Of a stretch of 56,257 nt of DNA, positions 44,548 through 52,480 are shown in pieces (positions within the stretch are counted from its first letter, which is position 1; the number at the start of each line of letters is the position of its first letter). The stretch covers positions 1-56,257 of the forward strand of contig JAQIBY010000027.1 in the NCBI GenBank assembly GCA_027858835.1. Reading direction: 5' to 3'. Position numbers and translations under genes: made by a program. The DNA comes from Bacteroidales bacterium (lineage in GTDB: Bacteria; Bacteroidota; Bacteroidia; Bacteroidales; ML635J-15). The notes beneath the pieces are model-generated. The model was given only the letters and a program-made list of their open reading frames with translations. It ran no database searches and was not told where the DNA came from.

Positions 44548-45558
44548 TTATAGAGGGACACTGTTTAGTTTTAAAATATTCCGTCGCTTCAATTGCCCAT
44601 TTAGCATTAATTCAATTTTGTTTTGCAAATCTTCAAGTTCAATTGTATTGTAAGTGTCTTTTATTTGTTTTGGTTTCCATTTGTCGGCCAGCATTTCCCA
44701 AACTTTTTTGCGATATTTCATCGGATAGTTTTGGGAGTCGATGCCAATGAGTGAAACTCCTCTTAAAATAAATGGGAAAATGCTTGTGTTAAGTTTGGAC
44801 GAAGCCACATTCCCGCAACAAGTTACTGCGCCTGTTGAACCGATGGTTTTGATGATGTTTTCGAGAATTACACCTCCAACGGTATCAATTGCTCCTGCAA
44901 ACTGGGGTTTCAGCATTGGTTTTTTATCGAAATTTTCAATCTCGCTGCGTAATAATATTTCTTTTGCTCCAAGTTTTATCAGATAATCACGTTCTTTCTC
45001 TTTTCCTGTTATGGCAACAACTGAATATCCTAATTTGCTTAGAATTGAAATGCTTAAGGCACCAACTCCTCCAGTTCCGCCGGAAACTGCAATTTTACCA
45101 TCCTCAGGGTTCACCAATTCAGTAAGTCGTAAAACCGACATTCCGGCAGTTAATCCGGCAGTTCCGAATATCATTGCTTCTTTCATTGTCAGTTTTTCCG
45201 GCAGTTTTATAGCCCATTCAGACGGAACTTGAATGTATTCTGCAAATCCACCGTCAGTATTCATGCCTAAATCATAGCTGGTGATGATTACTTTTTCTCC
45301 CGGCTTAAGAGTTTTGCTGTTGGATTTTTCAATTGTTCCAACTGCGTCAATTCCCGGAGTGTGTGGATAATTTTTTGTTACTCCCTTATTGCCTGTCGCC
45401 GATAATGCATCCTTGTAATTTAATGAGCTGTAATGCACCTTAACCAAAATGCTGTCATCTGCTAAGGGTTTGAATTCCATCTCTTGAACGGAACTGACGA
45501 ATTTGCCGTTTTTTTCTTCAACACGAAATGCACGAAATGTAGGCTTGTCTTGTTTCAT
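44548..45558 (-). CDS. YhdH/AcuI-family NADPH-dependent reductase
   Basis: 336 residues. Medium-chain reductase without zinc ligands. FRAFRVEEKNGKFVSSVQEM and YSSLNYKDALSATGNKGVTK open it; nucleotide-binding SGGTGGVGALSISILSKLGY lies near 160; CCGNVASSKLNTSIFPFILRG is the family end-region. Members reduce acryloyl-CoA (AcuI) or quinone-like enones. Length fits (about 325-335). Single gene; no propionate or DMSP genes nearby to settle the substrate. Confidence 0.92.
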   Translation of the reverse strand: MKQDKPTFRAFRVEEKNGKFVSSVQEMEFKPLADDSILVKVHYSSLNYKDALSATGNKGVTKNYPHTPGIDAVGTIEKSNSKTLKPGEKVIITSYDLGMNTDGGFAEYIQVPSEWAIKLPEKLTMKEAMIFGTAGLTAGMSVLRLTELVNPEDGKIAVSGGTGGVGALSISILSKLGYSVVAITGKEKERDYLIKLGAKEILLRSEIENFDKKPMLKPQFAGAIDTVGGVILENIIKTIGSTGAVTCCGNVASSKLNTSIFPFILRGVSLIGIDSQNYPMKYRKKVWEMLADKWKPKQIKDTYNTIELEDLQNKIELMLNGQLKRRNILKLNSVPL

Positions 45559-45653
45559 TTTGAGTATTTTTATTGTTTTCAGAAGCCTTCCAGTTGTTTT
45601 ATTTCATTCGGATTTTTCTGTCATTATACTTTTTCAAATATATAACAAGAGGA

Positions 45654-45680
45654 CTAGGTAAATGTTTGATTTTTACCTAG
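45654..45680. promoter_or_regulatory. inverted repeat CTAGGTAAA / TTTACCTAG
   Basis: Perfect 9-bp arms (45654-45662, 45672-45680) with a 9-base spacer. It sits about 95 bp upstream of the YhdH gene start and 148 bp past the stop of the metal-permease gene. No T-run, so a protein-binding site is more likely than a terminator. Apart from this, nothing was seen in 45559-45827. Confidence 0.45.
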
Positions 45681-45827
45681 GTTTTCAATAATACGTTACA
45701 TTAGTCAAATTTCCGGTTTTCCTAAATATTTCCGATAGCAGAAACTAGGATTTTTGTGGATTTGATTGCTTAATTAAGAGGGACGTAGGATGTTAAATGC
45801 TTCCTGCTTCTAATAGACCATTATTAT

Positions 45828-47087
45828 CTATTCCGTTTTGTACCCGAGTGAATTGATGGTTTCTTTGATTTTTTCCATGTCTAAATCATCGCCCTCAATG
45901 GAGGCGGATTTGTCGTTTAAATTCACTCGTACACTTTTTACAAAGGGTAAACTTTCAAGATTACTTTCTACACTTGTTTTGCAGTGATTGCATGTCATTC
46001 CTTCGACTTTAATTGTTTTTGTATCCATTGTATTGTCGTTTAAATTTATTATTGAATTATTTTTTATTTTTCGATATTTTTGGATGTATCCGTTTATTAT
46101 TAGCAGAATCAGTGTAATGCCTGAAGCGATTTGCCACCATGCTAAATTTCCAGCATGATCGTGTCCGAGATGTTGTTGTGCGATATTGGTAAACCAATGT
46201 GTCGGCAACACGTAATCAATCAATAAACCAAAGCCCAAAGCTCCGAAAATTATGGTGGCAAGATAAACCAGTAAACTGCGTTTTCCCAGGACTTTGCCTA
46301 TCATGGTGATGGTTGCGACATTGCTTGCAGGACCAGCCATAAGCAAAACAAATGCGGCACCCGGACTGATTCCTTTTAAAATTAAAACTGCTGCCAAAGG
46401 GATTGATCCTGTTGCACAAATGTACAATGGAACAGAAACTACTAAAATTAGCAACATTTGTAAAATTGGCGGCATGTTTAACATGTTAAAAAAATCATTG
46501 GGAATTAAGGCTGAAATGATGGCTGCCAAAACTAACCCGATTACTAACCATTTAGAAATGTCTTGAATGAAATCGACAAATCCGTAGCGGAAAACGCTGA
46601 TTATTTTTTGGGAAAAGCTTTGATTTTTTTTCATCGGCTTTTGATCTTGCACTTGTTTTTTTTCATGCTTGGTTACTTTGCTTGTAATCAGTCCGCCCGT
46701 GATTCCTGTAATCAGTGCCGCAATGGGTCTGAATAGTGCAAAGGGCAAGCCCATGAGTGAGAAGGTGGCAAGGATGGAATCAACCCCGGTTTGAGGCGTG
46801 GATATAAGAAAGGAAACCGTGCCTCCTTTTGATGCCCCGTTTTTGTAAAGTGCCGCTCCGGTTGGAATAACTCCACAGGAACATAATGGGAGAGGAACTC
46901 CGAGTAAAGAAGCCAGTGTGGCTGATTTGAGTGGCTTTCCACTAAAGTATTTCTGTATGTTTTTTGGCGAAATAAAGGCATAAAGCAGTCCTGCAAAGAA
47001 AAACCCTAACAGTAGATAAGGCGCCATTTCACTCAAAATCTTCACGAAATCTGTTAAAAAGCTGATGATATATTGTTGCACTTCCAT
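45828..47087 (-). CDS. SO_0444-type Cu/Zn efflux permease with C-terminal HMA domain
   Basis: 419 residues. The DUF318/ArsP_1 permease part (1-345) has LGVPLPLCSCGVIPTGAALY (about 62-81) and FLISTPQTGVDS in the first half and AVLILKGISPGAAFVLLMAG in the second. After a short linker a heavy-metal-associated domain follows (354-419) with GMTCNHCKTSVESNLESL. Such proteins are annotated as Cu/Zn efflux transporters. The HMA domain could load metal from the cytosol. It is paralogous in fold to the ArsP protein at 12493. Gene order with the HMA-AraC regulator upstream suggests metal-controlled expression. Confidence 0.88.
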   Translation of the reverse strand: MEVQQYIISFLTDFVKILSEMAPYLLLGFFFAGLLYAFISPKNIQKYFSGKPLKSATLASLLGVPLPLCSCGVIPTGAALYKNGASKGGTVSFLISTPQTGVDSILATFSLMGLPFALFRPIAALITGITGGLITSKVTKHEKKQVQDQKPMKKNQSFSQKIISVFRYGFVDFIQDISKWLVIGLVLAAIISALIPNDFFNMLNMPPILQMLLILVVSVPLYICATGSIPLAAVLILKGISPGAAFVLLMAGPASNVATITMIGKVLGKRSLLVYLATIIFGALGFGLLIDYVLPTHWFTNIAQQHLGHDHAGNLAWWQIASGITLILLIINGYIQKYRKIKNNSIINLNDNTMDTKTIKVEGMTCNHCKTSVESNLESLPFVKSVRVNLNDKSASIEGDDLDMEKIKETINSLGYKTE

Positions 47088-47108
47088 ATTGTTAGTTGTT
47101 TATAAATA

Positions 47109-47116
47109 CAAATTTA
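47109..47116 (-). promoter_or_regulatory. -7 promoter element TAAATTTG for the metal permease
   Basis: Minus-strand TAnnTTTG match 21 bases upstream of the ATG at 47087, inside the 97-bp gap after the regulator gene. It suggests the permease has its own promoter. Confidence 0.5.
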
Positions 47117-47184
47117 GGAAGTAAGCCATCAAAGCTTGTTACACAATTTTGGATATTAATTATAAGATTTCAGGTGGGCAAGTG

Positions 47185-47745
47185 TTAAATCTTGTCAAGT
47201 GCTTTTCGCTTATTTTCTTTCAAATTTTTAAAGTGGGAGGGGGTCATTCCCGTAACTTTTTTGAACTGATTGCTTAAATATGCAACACTCGAATAATTGA
47301 GTTGAAATGCGATTTCGCTTAAGCTTAATTCATCATAAATAAGCAGCTCTTTAACTTTTTCAATTTTTTGTAGGATATAATATTTCTCAATAGTAATACC
47401 TTCAACCTCTGAAAATAAGTTGCTTAGTTGACTGTAATCCCGGTTTGATTCCATGGATAAGTGATCTGATAAGGTGATCTCAAGTCGGTTGTTTTTTGTT
47501 TGTATTAAGTCAGTAATCAGATTTTTGATTTTCTCGATAGTCCTTGAGTTTTTATCATCCAATAAATCAAACCCGATGGATTGCAGCTCCTGTTTTAGTT
47601 GTGATTTTATTTCTGAGATATCATTTTCCTCAAGTTCAACTTCTCCCAAACCAATATGTATAGGGTGCAATCCAATGTTTTCCAGAATTGCTCTTACCGC
47701 CATTACACAGCGCGGGCAAACCATATTTTTGATGTGAATTTTCAT
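47185..47745 (-). CDS. AraC-family regulator with N-terminal HMA metal-binding domain
   Basis: 187 residues from the ATG at 47745 (the frame is open to 47853). Residues 1-70 are an HMA-like ferredoxin fold with KNMVCPRCVMAV (C10, C13). Residues about 95-187 are an AraC double helix-turn-helix (LSLSEIAFQLNYSSVAYLSNQFKKVTGMTP). It should sense Cu(I), Zn or a similar ion through the CPRC site and activate the adjacent permease gene downstream. The small size, with metal domain fused directly to the HTH, is recurrent in Bacteroidota. Confidence 0.88.
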   Translation of the reverse strand: MKIHIKNMVCPRCVMAVRAILENIGLHPIHIGLGEVELEENDISEIKSQLKQELQSIGFDLLDDKNSRTIEKIKNLITDLIQTKNNRLEITLSDHLSMESNRDYSQLSNLFSEVEGITIEKYYILQKIEKVKELLIYDELSLSEIAFQLNYSSVAYLSNQFKKVTGMTPSHFKNLKENKRKALDKI

Positions 47746-47901
47746 GTGTTTATGTGTTTTTGATATTAAAGAAACATTAAGACTAAGGATTTGTTTTAAA
47801 ATTGCTTTTATCCTGAGGTTTTTACAGTCTCGATATTCTGAGCCGGCACTCAATCCTCCATATTGCTGTAGTTTGATTCACAATCGGTGTTACAGCAAAA
47901 G

Positions 47902-47996
47902 AAGCCTGTCTGCCTATTTGCCAGCTGAGGATGGCAGGCAGGTAAACAGAACGCATGCCATGCGAAAGCTTTCGGATTGATGTTTAATCGGTATAA
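47902..47996 (+). repeat. dispersed intergenic repeat, subtype A, copy 2
   Basis: It aligns with 7707-7808: AAGCCTGTCTGCC, CCAGCTGAGGATGGCAGGCA, ACAGAACG, and the identical right end TTTCGGATTGATGTTTAATC then GGTATAA. Hairpins: CCTGTCTGCC with GGCAGGCAGG (one mismatch) and CGCATG with CATGCG. It lies upstream of the regulator gene. Confidence 0.8.
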
Positions 47997-48000
47997 CCTA

Positions 48001-48401
48001 ATGAAAGGCCTTTTCCTTTCAACTCTTTTTGATTATATTTCAAGTCCAAATAAAGTTGTTTTAATAAACCTTTATCATTGCTCCACTTCTGTTTTGAGGG
48101 TCATAGGACACAATAACAACACACGAACAAATTGCGCCGGTGTTTAGAATGGTTTCAATGTCACCTTAACTAACTTCACCTGCATTGTTTAACTTATATT
48201 TATCTGCTGTAAATAACTTTACAGAAAAACTTGAGAGCAATCAACAAACGCATTATGTAATTTAAACTTGTAAATAAATAGCAATCCTAGAAACCTAATT
48301 TTCCTAAAACTGTTGATTTATAGCTGTTAATTGTTTTCCGTTTCTAACACCGTTTTTTTTCGTGATGGAGCTACCACAATAAAAGCACTTTTTTTATTCA
48401 T
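48001..48401 (-). pseudogene. decayed gene, possibly CheD-like
   Basis: On the minus strand an ATG at 48401 opens MNKKSAFIVVAPSRKKTVLE and stops after 24 codons. Further on, one frame reads KLFTADKYKLNNAGEVS, a stop, then GDIETILNTGAICSCVVIVS and YDPQNRSGAMIKVY, stop at 48063; a shifted frame continues LLKQLYLDLKYNQKELKGKG. The PGEV...LGSCV...YDP...GGM pattern recalls the CheD deamidase fold, but this is from memory and weak. Stops and shifts mark it as broken. It abuts the dispersed repeat. Confidence 0.35.
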
Positions 48402-48689
48402 AAGCTTTGATTTGATTCAAAGATAGTGTTTTCAAGCATTATAGAAGTTTACAGCCTCCTTTTTGTCCATTAAGCCGGATTTTAAATAATTATGTGAATT
48501 CAATCATTGCTTCTAAATTTTGAGTATATTTACTGCTGGGTTATTCCATTTTTGATTTCAATTAGTCATTTCTCCTTTTTGCTGCTTTAATAATCCAGTT
48601 TTTTACTCCGGCAATTGACCACTCATTGAGTTATTGATAGTATAGCCCACATTAATTTGTTTTATCACAAGATTAACAAATGACAACTT
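48402..48689. other. AT-rich intergenic DNA with one outward -7 element
   Basis: A minus-strand TATCTTTG (48418-48425) lies 16 bases before the ATG of the decayed gene, a surviving promoter of that gene. The rest (48426-48689) shows no frame, repeat or hairpin I can support, and precedes the synthase-like gene at 48690. Confidence 0.45.
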
Positions 48690-49838
48690 ATGAAAAAATT
48701 AACTCTGGGAGTTATTGGATCTTCAAAAAAAGAAGATGAAAAGCGTGTGCCAATTCATCCTGATCATTTATCACGTTTGCCTATAGATATTAGAAAACAA
48801 TTAGTATTTGAAAAGGGATATGGAGAGCCTTTTGGTTTGGACGATGATTTTTTTGTTTCTCAAACCGGAGGTGTTGCTTCACGTCATGAATTATTAACTG
48901 AAATAGGCTCAGTGATTATTGCTAAACCCATTATAACTGATTTACAAGAAATACGTGAAGGAGGCTTTATCTGGGGTTATCCGCATTGCGCACAACAAGC
49001 TGATATTACACAAACTGCAATAGATCGAAAATTAACATTGATTGCCTTTGAAGATATGTTTATTTGGACTCCAAATGGTCAAATAGGCAGACATACGTTT
49101 TATAAGAATAATGAAATGGCAGGTTATTGCGCAGTTATTCATGCATTACAATTAAGAGGTATTGATGGTCATTATGGCAACCAACGTAAAGCAATTATTT
49201 TTAGTTTTGGAGCAGTTAGTCGAGGCGCTATTTATGCACTTAAATCTCATGGATTCAGAGATATCACAATTTGTATTCAAAGGCCTGATCATGAAGTGCG
49301 AGAGGAGATTTTGGATGTTCATTATATTCGTATCCGAGAAGGGAATGACAATGAACCCAGAATGGTAGCGATAGAACATGATGGCAAAGTTCGACCTTTA
49401 TCAGATTTAATTAGTGAATCGGAGATCATTATTAACGGCACTTATCAAGATACAGAAAACCCTATCAATTTTGTAACAATAGATGAAAAGGACAGTTTAA
49501 AGCCTGGAAGTTTAATTATAGATGTTAGTTGCGACAAAGGTATGGGATTCTATTTTGCGACTCCTACAAGTTTTAAGAACCCTATTTTGCATATTGATAA
49601 CATCGACTATTATGCAGTCGATCATACGCCGAGTTATCTCTGGGAAAGTGCATCAAGGTCGATATCTGCAGCACTAATTGTTTATTTGCCAACAATTATT
49701 GGAGGTCCTAAAAGTTGGATTAAAGATACGACAATTCAAAACGCGATTAATATCGAAAACGGTGTGATATTAAAAGAGTCAGTATTAACTTTTCAGAATC
49801 GTATGCCAAATTACCCACATGATTTCATAAAAAATTGA
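48690..49838 (+). CDS. N5-(carboxyethyl)ornithine synthase / alanine dehydrogenase-like enzyme
   Basis: 382 residues of the AlaDH/PNT fold. LGVIGSSKKEDEKRVPIHP and FEKGYGEPFGLDDDFFVS form the substrate domain; WGYPHCAQQADITQTAIDRK, then LTLIAFEDMF and HTFYKNNEMAGYCAVIHAL match the carboxyethylornithine synthase pattern closer than true alanine dehydrogenase. IFSFGAVSRGAIYALKSHG is the Rossmann nucleotide site. It would reductively condense pyruvate with an amino acid amine or interconvert alanine and pyruvate. It is longer than the Lactococcus enzyme (about 310). No ornithine genes lie beside it. Isolated gene next to decayed DNA; could be acquired. Confidence 0.75.
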   Translation: MKKLTLGVIGSSKKEDEKRVPIHPDHLSRLPIDIRKQLVFEKGYGEPFGLDDDFFVSQTGGVASRHELLTEIGSVIIAKPIITDLQEIREGGFIWGYPHCAQQADITQTAIDRKLTLIAFEDMFIWTPNGQIGRHTFYKNNEMAGYCAVIHALQLRGIDGHYGNQRKAIIFSFGAVSRGAIYALKSHGFRDITICIQRPDHEVREEILDVHYIRIREGNDNEPRMVAIEHDGKVRPLSDLISESEIIINGTYQDTENPINFVTIDEKDSLKPGSLIIDVSCDKGMGFYFATPTSFKNPILHIDNIDYYAVDHTPSYLWESASRSISAALIVYLPTIIGGPKSWIKDTTIQNAINIENGVILKESVLTFQNRMPNYPHDFIKN

Positions 49839-49929
49839 AAGTCAGAACTTATTAATTTAAATTACTGTCTGGAAAAATAATGTATAGATAATGTGGTGTA
49901 AAGTTGTTTAATGCAATTAAAATAGGGGG

Positions 49930-50436
49930 TTATTCAGCTGCAATAAGAGGACTTAATATTTCTTCGACGTCTTTTGAAGAAGCAACCATTACCTCTTCTA
50001 CAACCCCGCCAAGAGATTTTGCCAAAATTCCCGTATTCATTCGTGAAATGTAGGTTTTTCCATTGCTCTTTTCATAAACGCTTACTCTGCAAGGCATTAA
50101 AGAGGAAACAATTCGTTCGTCGTCTTTCAATAATATTTTACTTGAGTGTTTTGGATTACACAAAGCAAAAACTTTTATTGGTAAAACTTCTGTTCCGTTT
50201 TTCTCTAAGCTTTCTTGTAAATTGTGAACAGTCGATACTTTCCAATCTTCTTTTTCAATTTTGGCTATCAACATTTCAACAGTTTCAGCAAAATTATATT
50301 TGCTTTCATTTTCTAAAAACATTGGTTCGTTGTTTTGAGTAAGCTGTGTCTGAATTTTTTCTTCTTTTTCTGCTGGTTGCGTACAACTTGTAACCAAAAC
50401 AAATACGATTAACGTTGTCATAAATAATGATTTCAT
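49930..50436 (-). CDS. DUF302 lipoprotein 2
   Basis: 168 residues. Lipobox VLVTSCTQP, then a Q/E/N-rich linker. DUF302 core: NFAETVEMLIAKIEKEDWKV, KVFALCNPKHSSKILLKDD and VSSLMPCRVSVYEKSNGKTY. It shares the CN...LPC two-cysteine pattern with the protein at 16329-16802 (CNAK...LPCK) but the rest has diverged. Extracytoplasmic, function unknown. Single gene. Confidence 0.85.
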   Translation of the reverse strand: MKSLFMTTLIVFVLVTSCTQPAEKEEKIQTQLTQNNEPMFLENESKYNFAETVEMLIAKIEKEDWKVSTVHNLQESLEKNGTEVLPIKVFALCNPKHSSKILLKDDERIVSSLMPCRVSVYEKSNGKTYISRMNTGILAKSLGGVVEEVMVASSKDVEEILSPLIAAE

Positions 50437-50676
50437 AATACTGTTTTTTAAAATTTAACATAATAGGACAATTTATAAATAAAGCCATCTATGGTTTTGG
50501 GTGTTTTGCTGTCGTCTTCAGTTGCCTTTAACCATATTGTTGGGAAAATGAGTAGTGTCCCTTTGCTCTTCATCATCCTCTATCAATGATAACTTAAAGA
50601 TAATAATATTTGTCAAAAAACGAGTAGTCTTCCGATTTTAATTAGAATAGTTGTCGTTTGCTATTGTGAAATTGCT

Positions 50677-51981
50677 TTATTTCATTGCATATTCTTTTTC
50701 AAAGAAGAATTGTTTTTCCCCAAATGCTGGTTCTAATTCGTCAATCCAAGTTGCTTTCGGGTCATATTTTGCAAAAAACGGACGATGTACCCAATCTGCA
50801 TTTCTGCCTTGTAGGAAGCGCAGCATGTAAACGGGTTCTCCGTTAATTTCCGTGACACCAAGCATGTGAATTTTTCCGGGTCCAGCTGACATGCTGGGTC
50901 CTCTGACTGTTCTTGCTAACCCGCTCACTTGTTGATATGCGGTGCGAAAAATTTCCCAAGCATCTTCCAATGATACGGCAAAATATTCTTTGGCTCCGGT
51001 ATCGCGCGCCATAAAGAAATAATAAGGAACACATCCTAATTCAACCTGACGTTTCCACATATCTCTCCAGACATCGGGATCGTCGTTTATATGAGCCAAT
51101 AGGGGTGATTGTGTGCGAATTTGTGCGCCGGTTTTACGAATCGCAGAAATTGCATCTTCAACGGCTTCGGTTTGAAGTTCATTGACATGGTTAAAATGTG
51201 CCATGATTGCAAGATGAACCCCTGAGTCACTGACCATTTTAAAAAGATCCAAAATGTCTTGAGAATCTTTATCTGTTAGGTAACGGTATGGCCAATATGT
51301 CAATGATTTGGTTCCGATTCTGATGTTTTGAACTGTCGGGACTTCGTTTAGAATTGCTTCAATGTATGCTCTCAGGCGTTTTGCCGACATTACCATTGGA
51401 TCTCCGCCGGTAAACAAAACATCGGTAATTTGCGGATTTTGTTTCAGGTATTTTATCATCAGCTCAGTTTCCTTCATGGCAAATTTCAATTCTTCCATGC
51501 CGGTAAACTGTGGCCAACGGAAACAAAACGTACAATAGGCATGGCAAGTTTGTCCCTGAGTCGGGAAAAACAGCATGGTCTGATCGTATTTGTGTTGAAT
51601 TCCCGTTAGTTTGTGGCCTTCAACTTCCGGAACATTGTGCTCCTGACCTGCCGGGTGCGGGTTTAATTCTAGGCGGATTTTATTTGCCAATCGCTTTATT
51701 TCTGACTTTGTGGCTTCATTTAATATGGCTTTCCGCATCATTTTGTAATGCTCGGGTTTAAGCATATCCTTTTGGGGGAACGTTAAAATGAAAATAGGGT
51801 CGTTTGGAACATTGTCCCAGTTTATTAATTGATCAACGACATAATTGTTGGCTTTAAATGGCAGAATGTTTCCTACTATTTCTATGTCGAAAATTTGTTC
51901 TTTCGTTAGGTACTTTTCTATTTGCGGGATTTTCTTAAAATTGTGTAGTGAATAAACTTTGTAATTGTGTTCAAAACCCAT
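50677..51981 (-). CDS. KamA-family radical SAM protein (lysine 2,3-aminomutase-like)
   Basis: 434 residues. The radical SAM cluster motif is CHAYCTFC (C146, C150, C153). DVLFTGGDPMVMSAKRLRAY follows as in KamA, and IRTQSPLLAHINDDPDVWRD. A lysine in SAGPGKIHMLG is at the place of the PLP-binding lysine (GGGGK in KamA). So a PLP- and SAM-dependent 2,3-amino shift on lysine or a relative is expected. No other lysine-fermentation genes are in the window, so substrate remains open (beta-lysine osmolyte is one possibility). Preceded by a perfect Shine-Dalgarno sequence. Confidence 0.9.
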   Translation of the reverse strand: MGFEHNYKVYSLHNFKKIPQIEKYLTKEQIFDIEIVGNILPFKANNYVVDQLINWDNVPNDPIFILTFPQKDMLKPEHYKMMRKAILNEATKSEIKRLANKIRLELNPHPAGQEHNVPEVEGHKLTGIQHKYDQTMLFFPTQGQTCHAYCTFCFRWPQFTGMEELKFAMKETELMIKYLKQNPQITDVLFTGGDPMVMSAKRLRAYIEAILNEVPTVQNIRIGTKSLTYWPYRYLTDKDSQDILDLFKMVSDSGVHLAIMAHFNHVNELQTEAVEDAISAIRKTGAQIRTQSPLLAHINDDPDVWRDMWKRQVELGCVPYYFFMARDTGAKEYFAVSLEDAWEIFRTAYQQVSGLARTVRGPSMSAGPGKIHMLGVTEINGEPVYMLRFLQGRNADWVHRPFFAKYDPKATWIDELEPAFGEKQFFFEKEYAMK

Positions 51982-51984
51982 CGG

Positions 51985-51994
51985 TCACCTCCTT
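51985..51994 (-). promoter_or_regulatory. perfect Shine-Dalgarno sequence AAGGAGGTGA
   Basis: Minus strand AAGAAGGAGGTGACCG precedes the KamA-like ATG at 51981, with GGAGG six bases from the start. It is fully complementary to the 16S rRNA 3' end. No other gene in this window has one, which fits Bacteroidota where such signals are rare. Confidence 0.85.
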
Positions 51995-52288
51995 CTTATT
52001 TTTAATTAAACGTTTGATTCTTAGAGCTCAAGCTCATAATCTGAGCGAATAGCTTTGCGAAGATAGCGAAATGATTTATGCTTTCCAAAATGTGATGTGT
52101 TAAATAAATGTTATTTAGTTTTCAGGCAGTGAAAGCAATACATTAGATTGTGGAAATATGCGTTTTGTATAAGATGTAGAAAAAGTGAAATGTGCATATT
52201 ATTGTTTTATTATAGTGTGTAAATAATGTTTTGTGTTTTGTGAGATTTGATTTGTTAGAAGAATGAATTTGCCAAATAAAAATGCTTG
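51995..52288. other. AT-rich intergenic DNA upstream of the KamA-like gene
   Basis: A minus-strand TATCTTCG near 52060, one base off the -7 consensus, may be the promoter of the KamA-like gene. No frame or repeat beyond that is supported. Confidence 0.3.
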
Positions 52289-52385
52289 TTATACCAAATG
52301 TGTTTCAAAATGATTGATAAAGAAATTTTGAAACTACCAATTCTTATTCCGAATTCATTTCGGAATGATGTTTAATCGGTATTAT
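52289..52385 (+). repeat. dispersed intergenic repeat, subtype B, copy 1
   Basis: It begins TTATACCAAATGTGTTTC and ends TGATGTTTAATCGGTATTA; the first seven bases are the inverse of the subtype A end GGTATAA. Two internal hairpins: TTTCAAAAT with ATTTTGAAA, and TTCCGAA-TTCAT-TTCGGAA. Homologous along its length to 16137-16228 (minus strand), and at its right end to both subtype A copies. Confidence 0.8.
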
Positions 52386-52423
52386 ACTTTAATGCTATTA
52401 TGCGTTTTTCTTTACAATTATTT

Positions 52424-52459
52424 AAAAAAAATGGCCGGCAAATTATTTTACCAGCCATT
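52424..52459 (-). terminator. Rho-independent terminator of the giant PKD gene
   Basis: Minus strand AATGGCTGG and CCGGCCATT pair (with one mismatch) around an AT-rich loop and are followed by eight Ts. It lies 22 bp past the stop codon. Confidence 0.85.
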
Positions 52460-52480
52460 CTTAAAATTATGAGAAAATTC

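Noticed and set aside
44499-44750. 83-codon plus-strand frame before and inside the YhdH gene region
   Set aside because: Most of it is antisense to a well-supported gene; no homology recognised for the short part outside.
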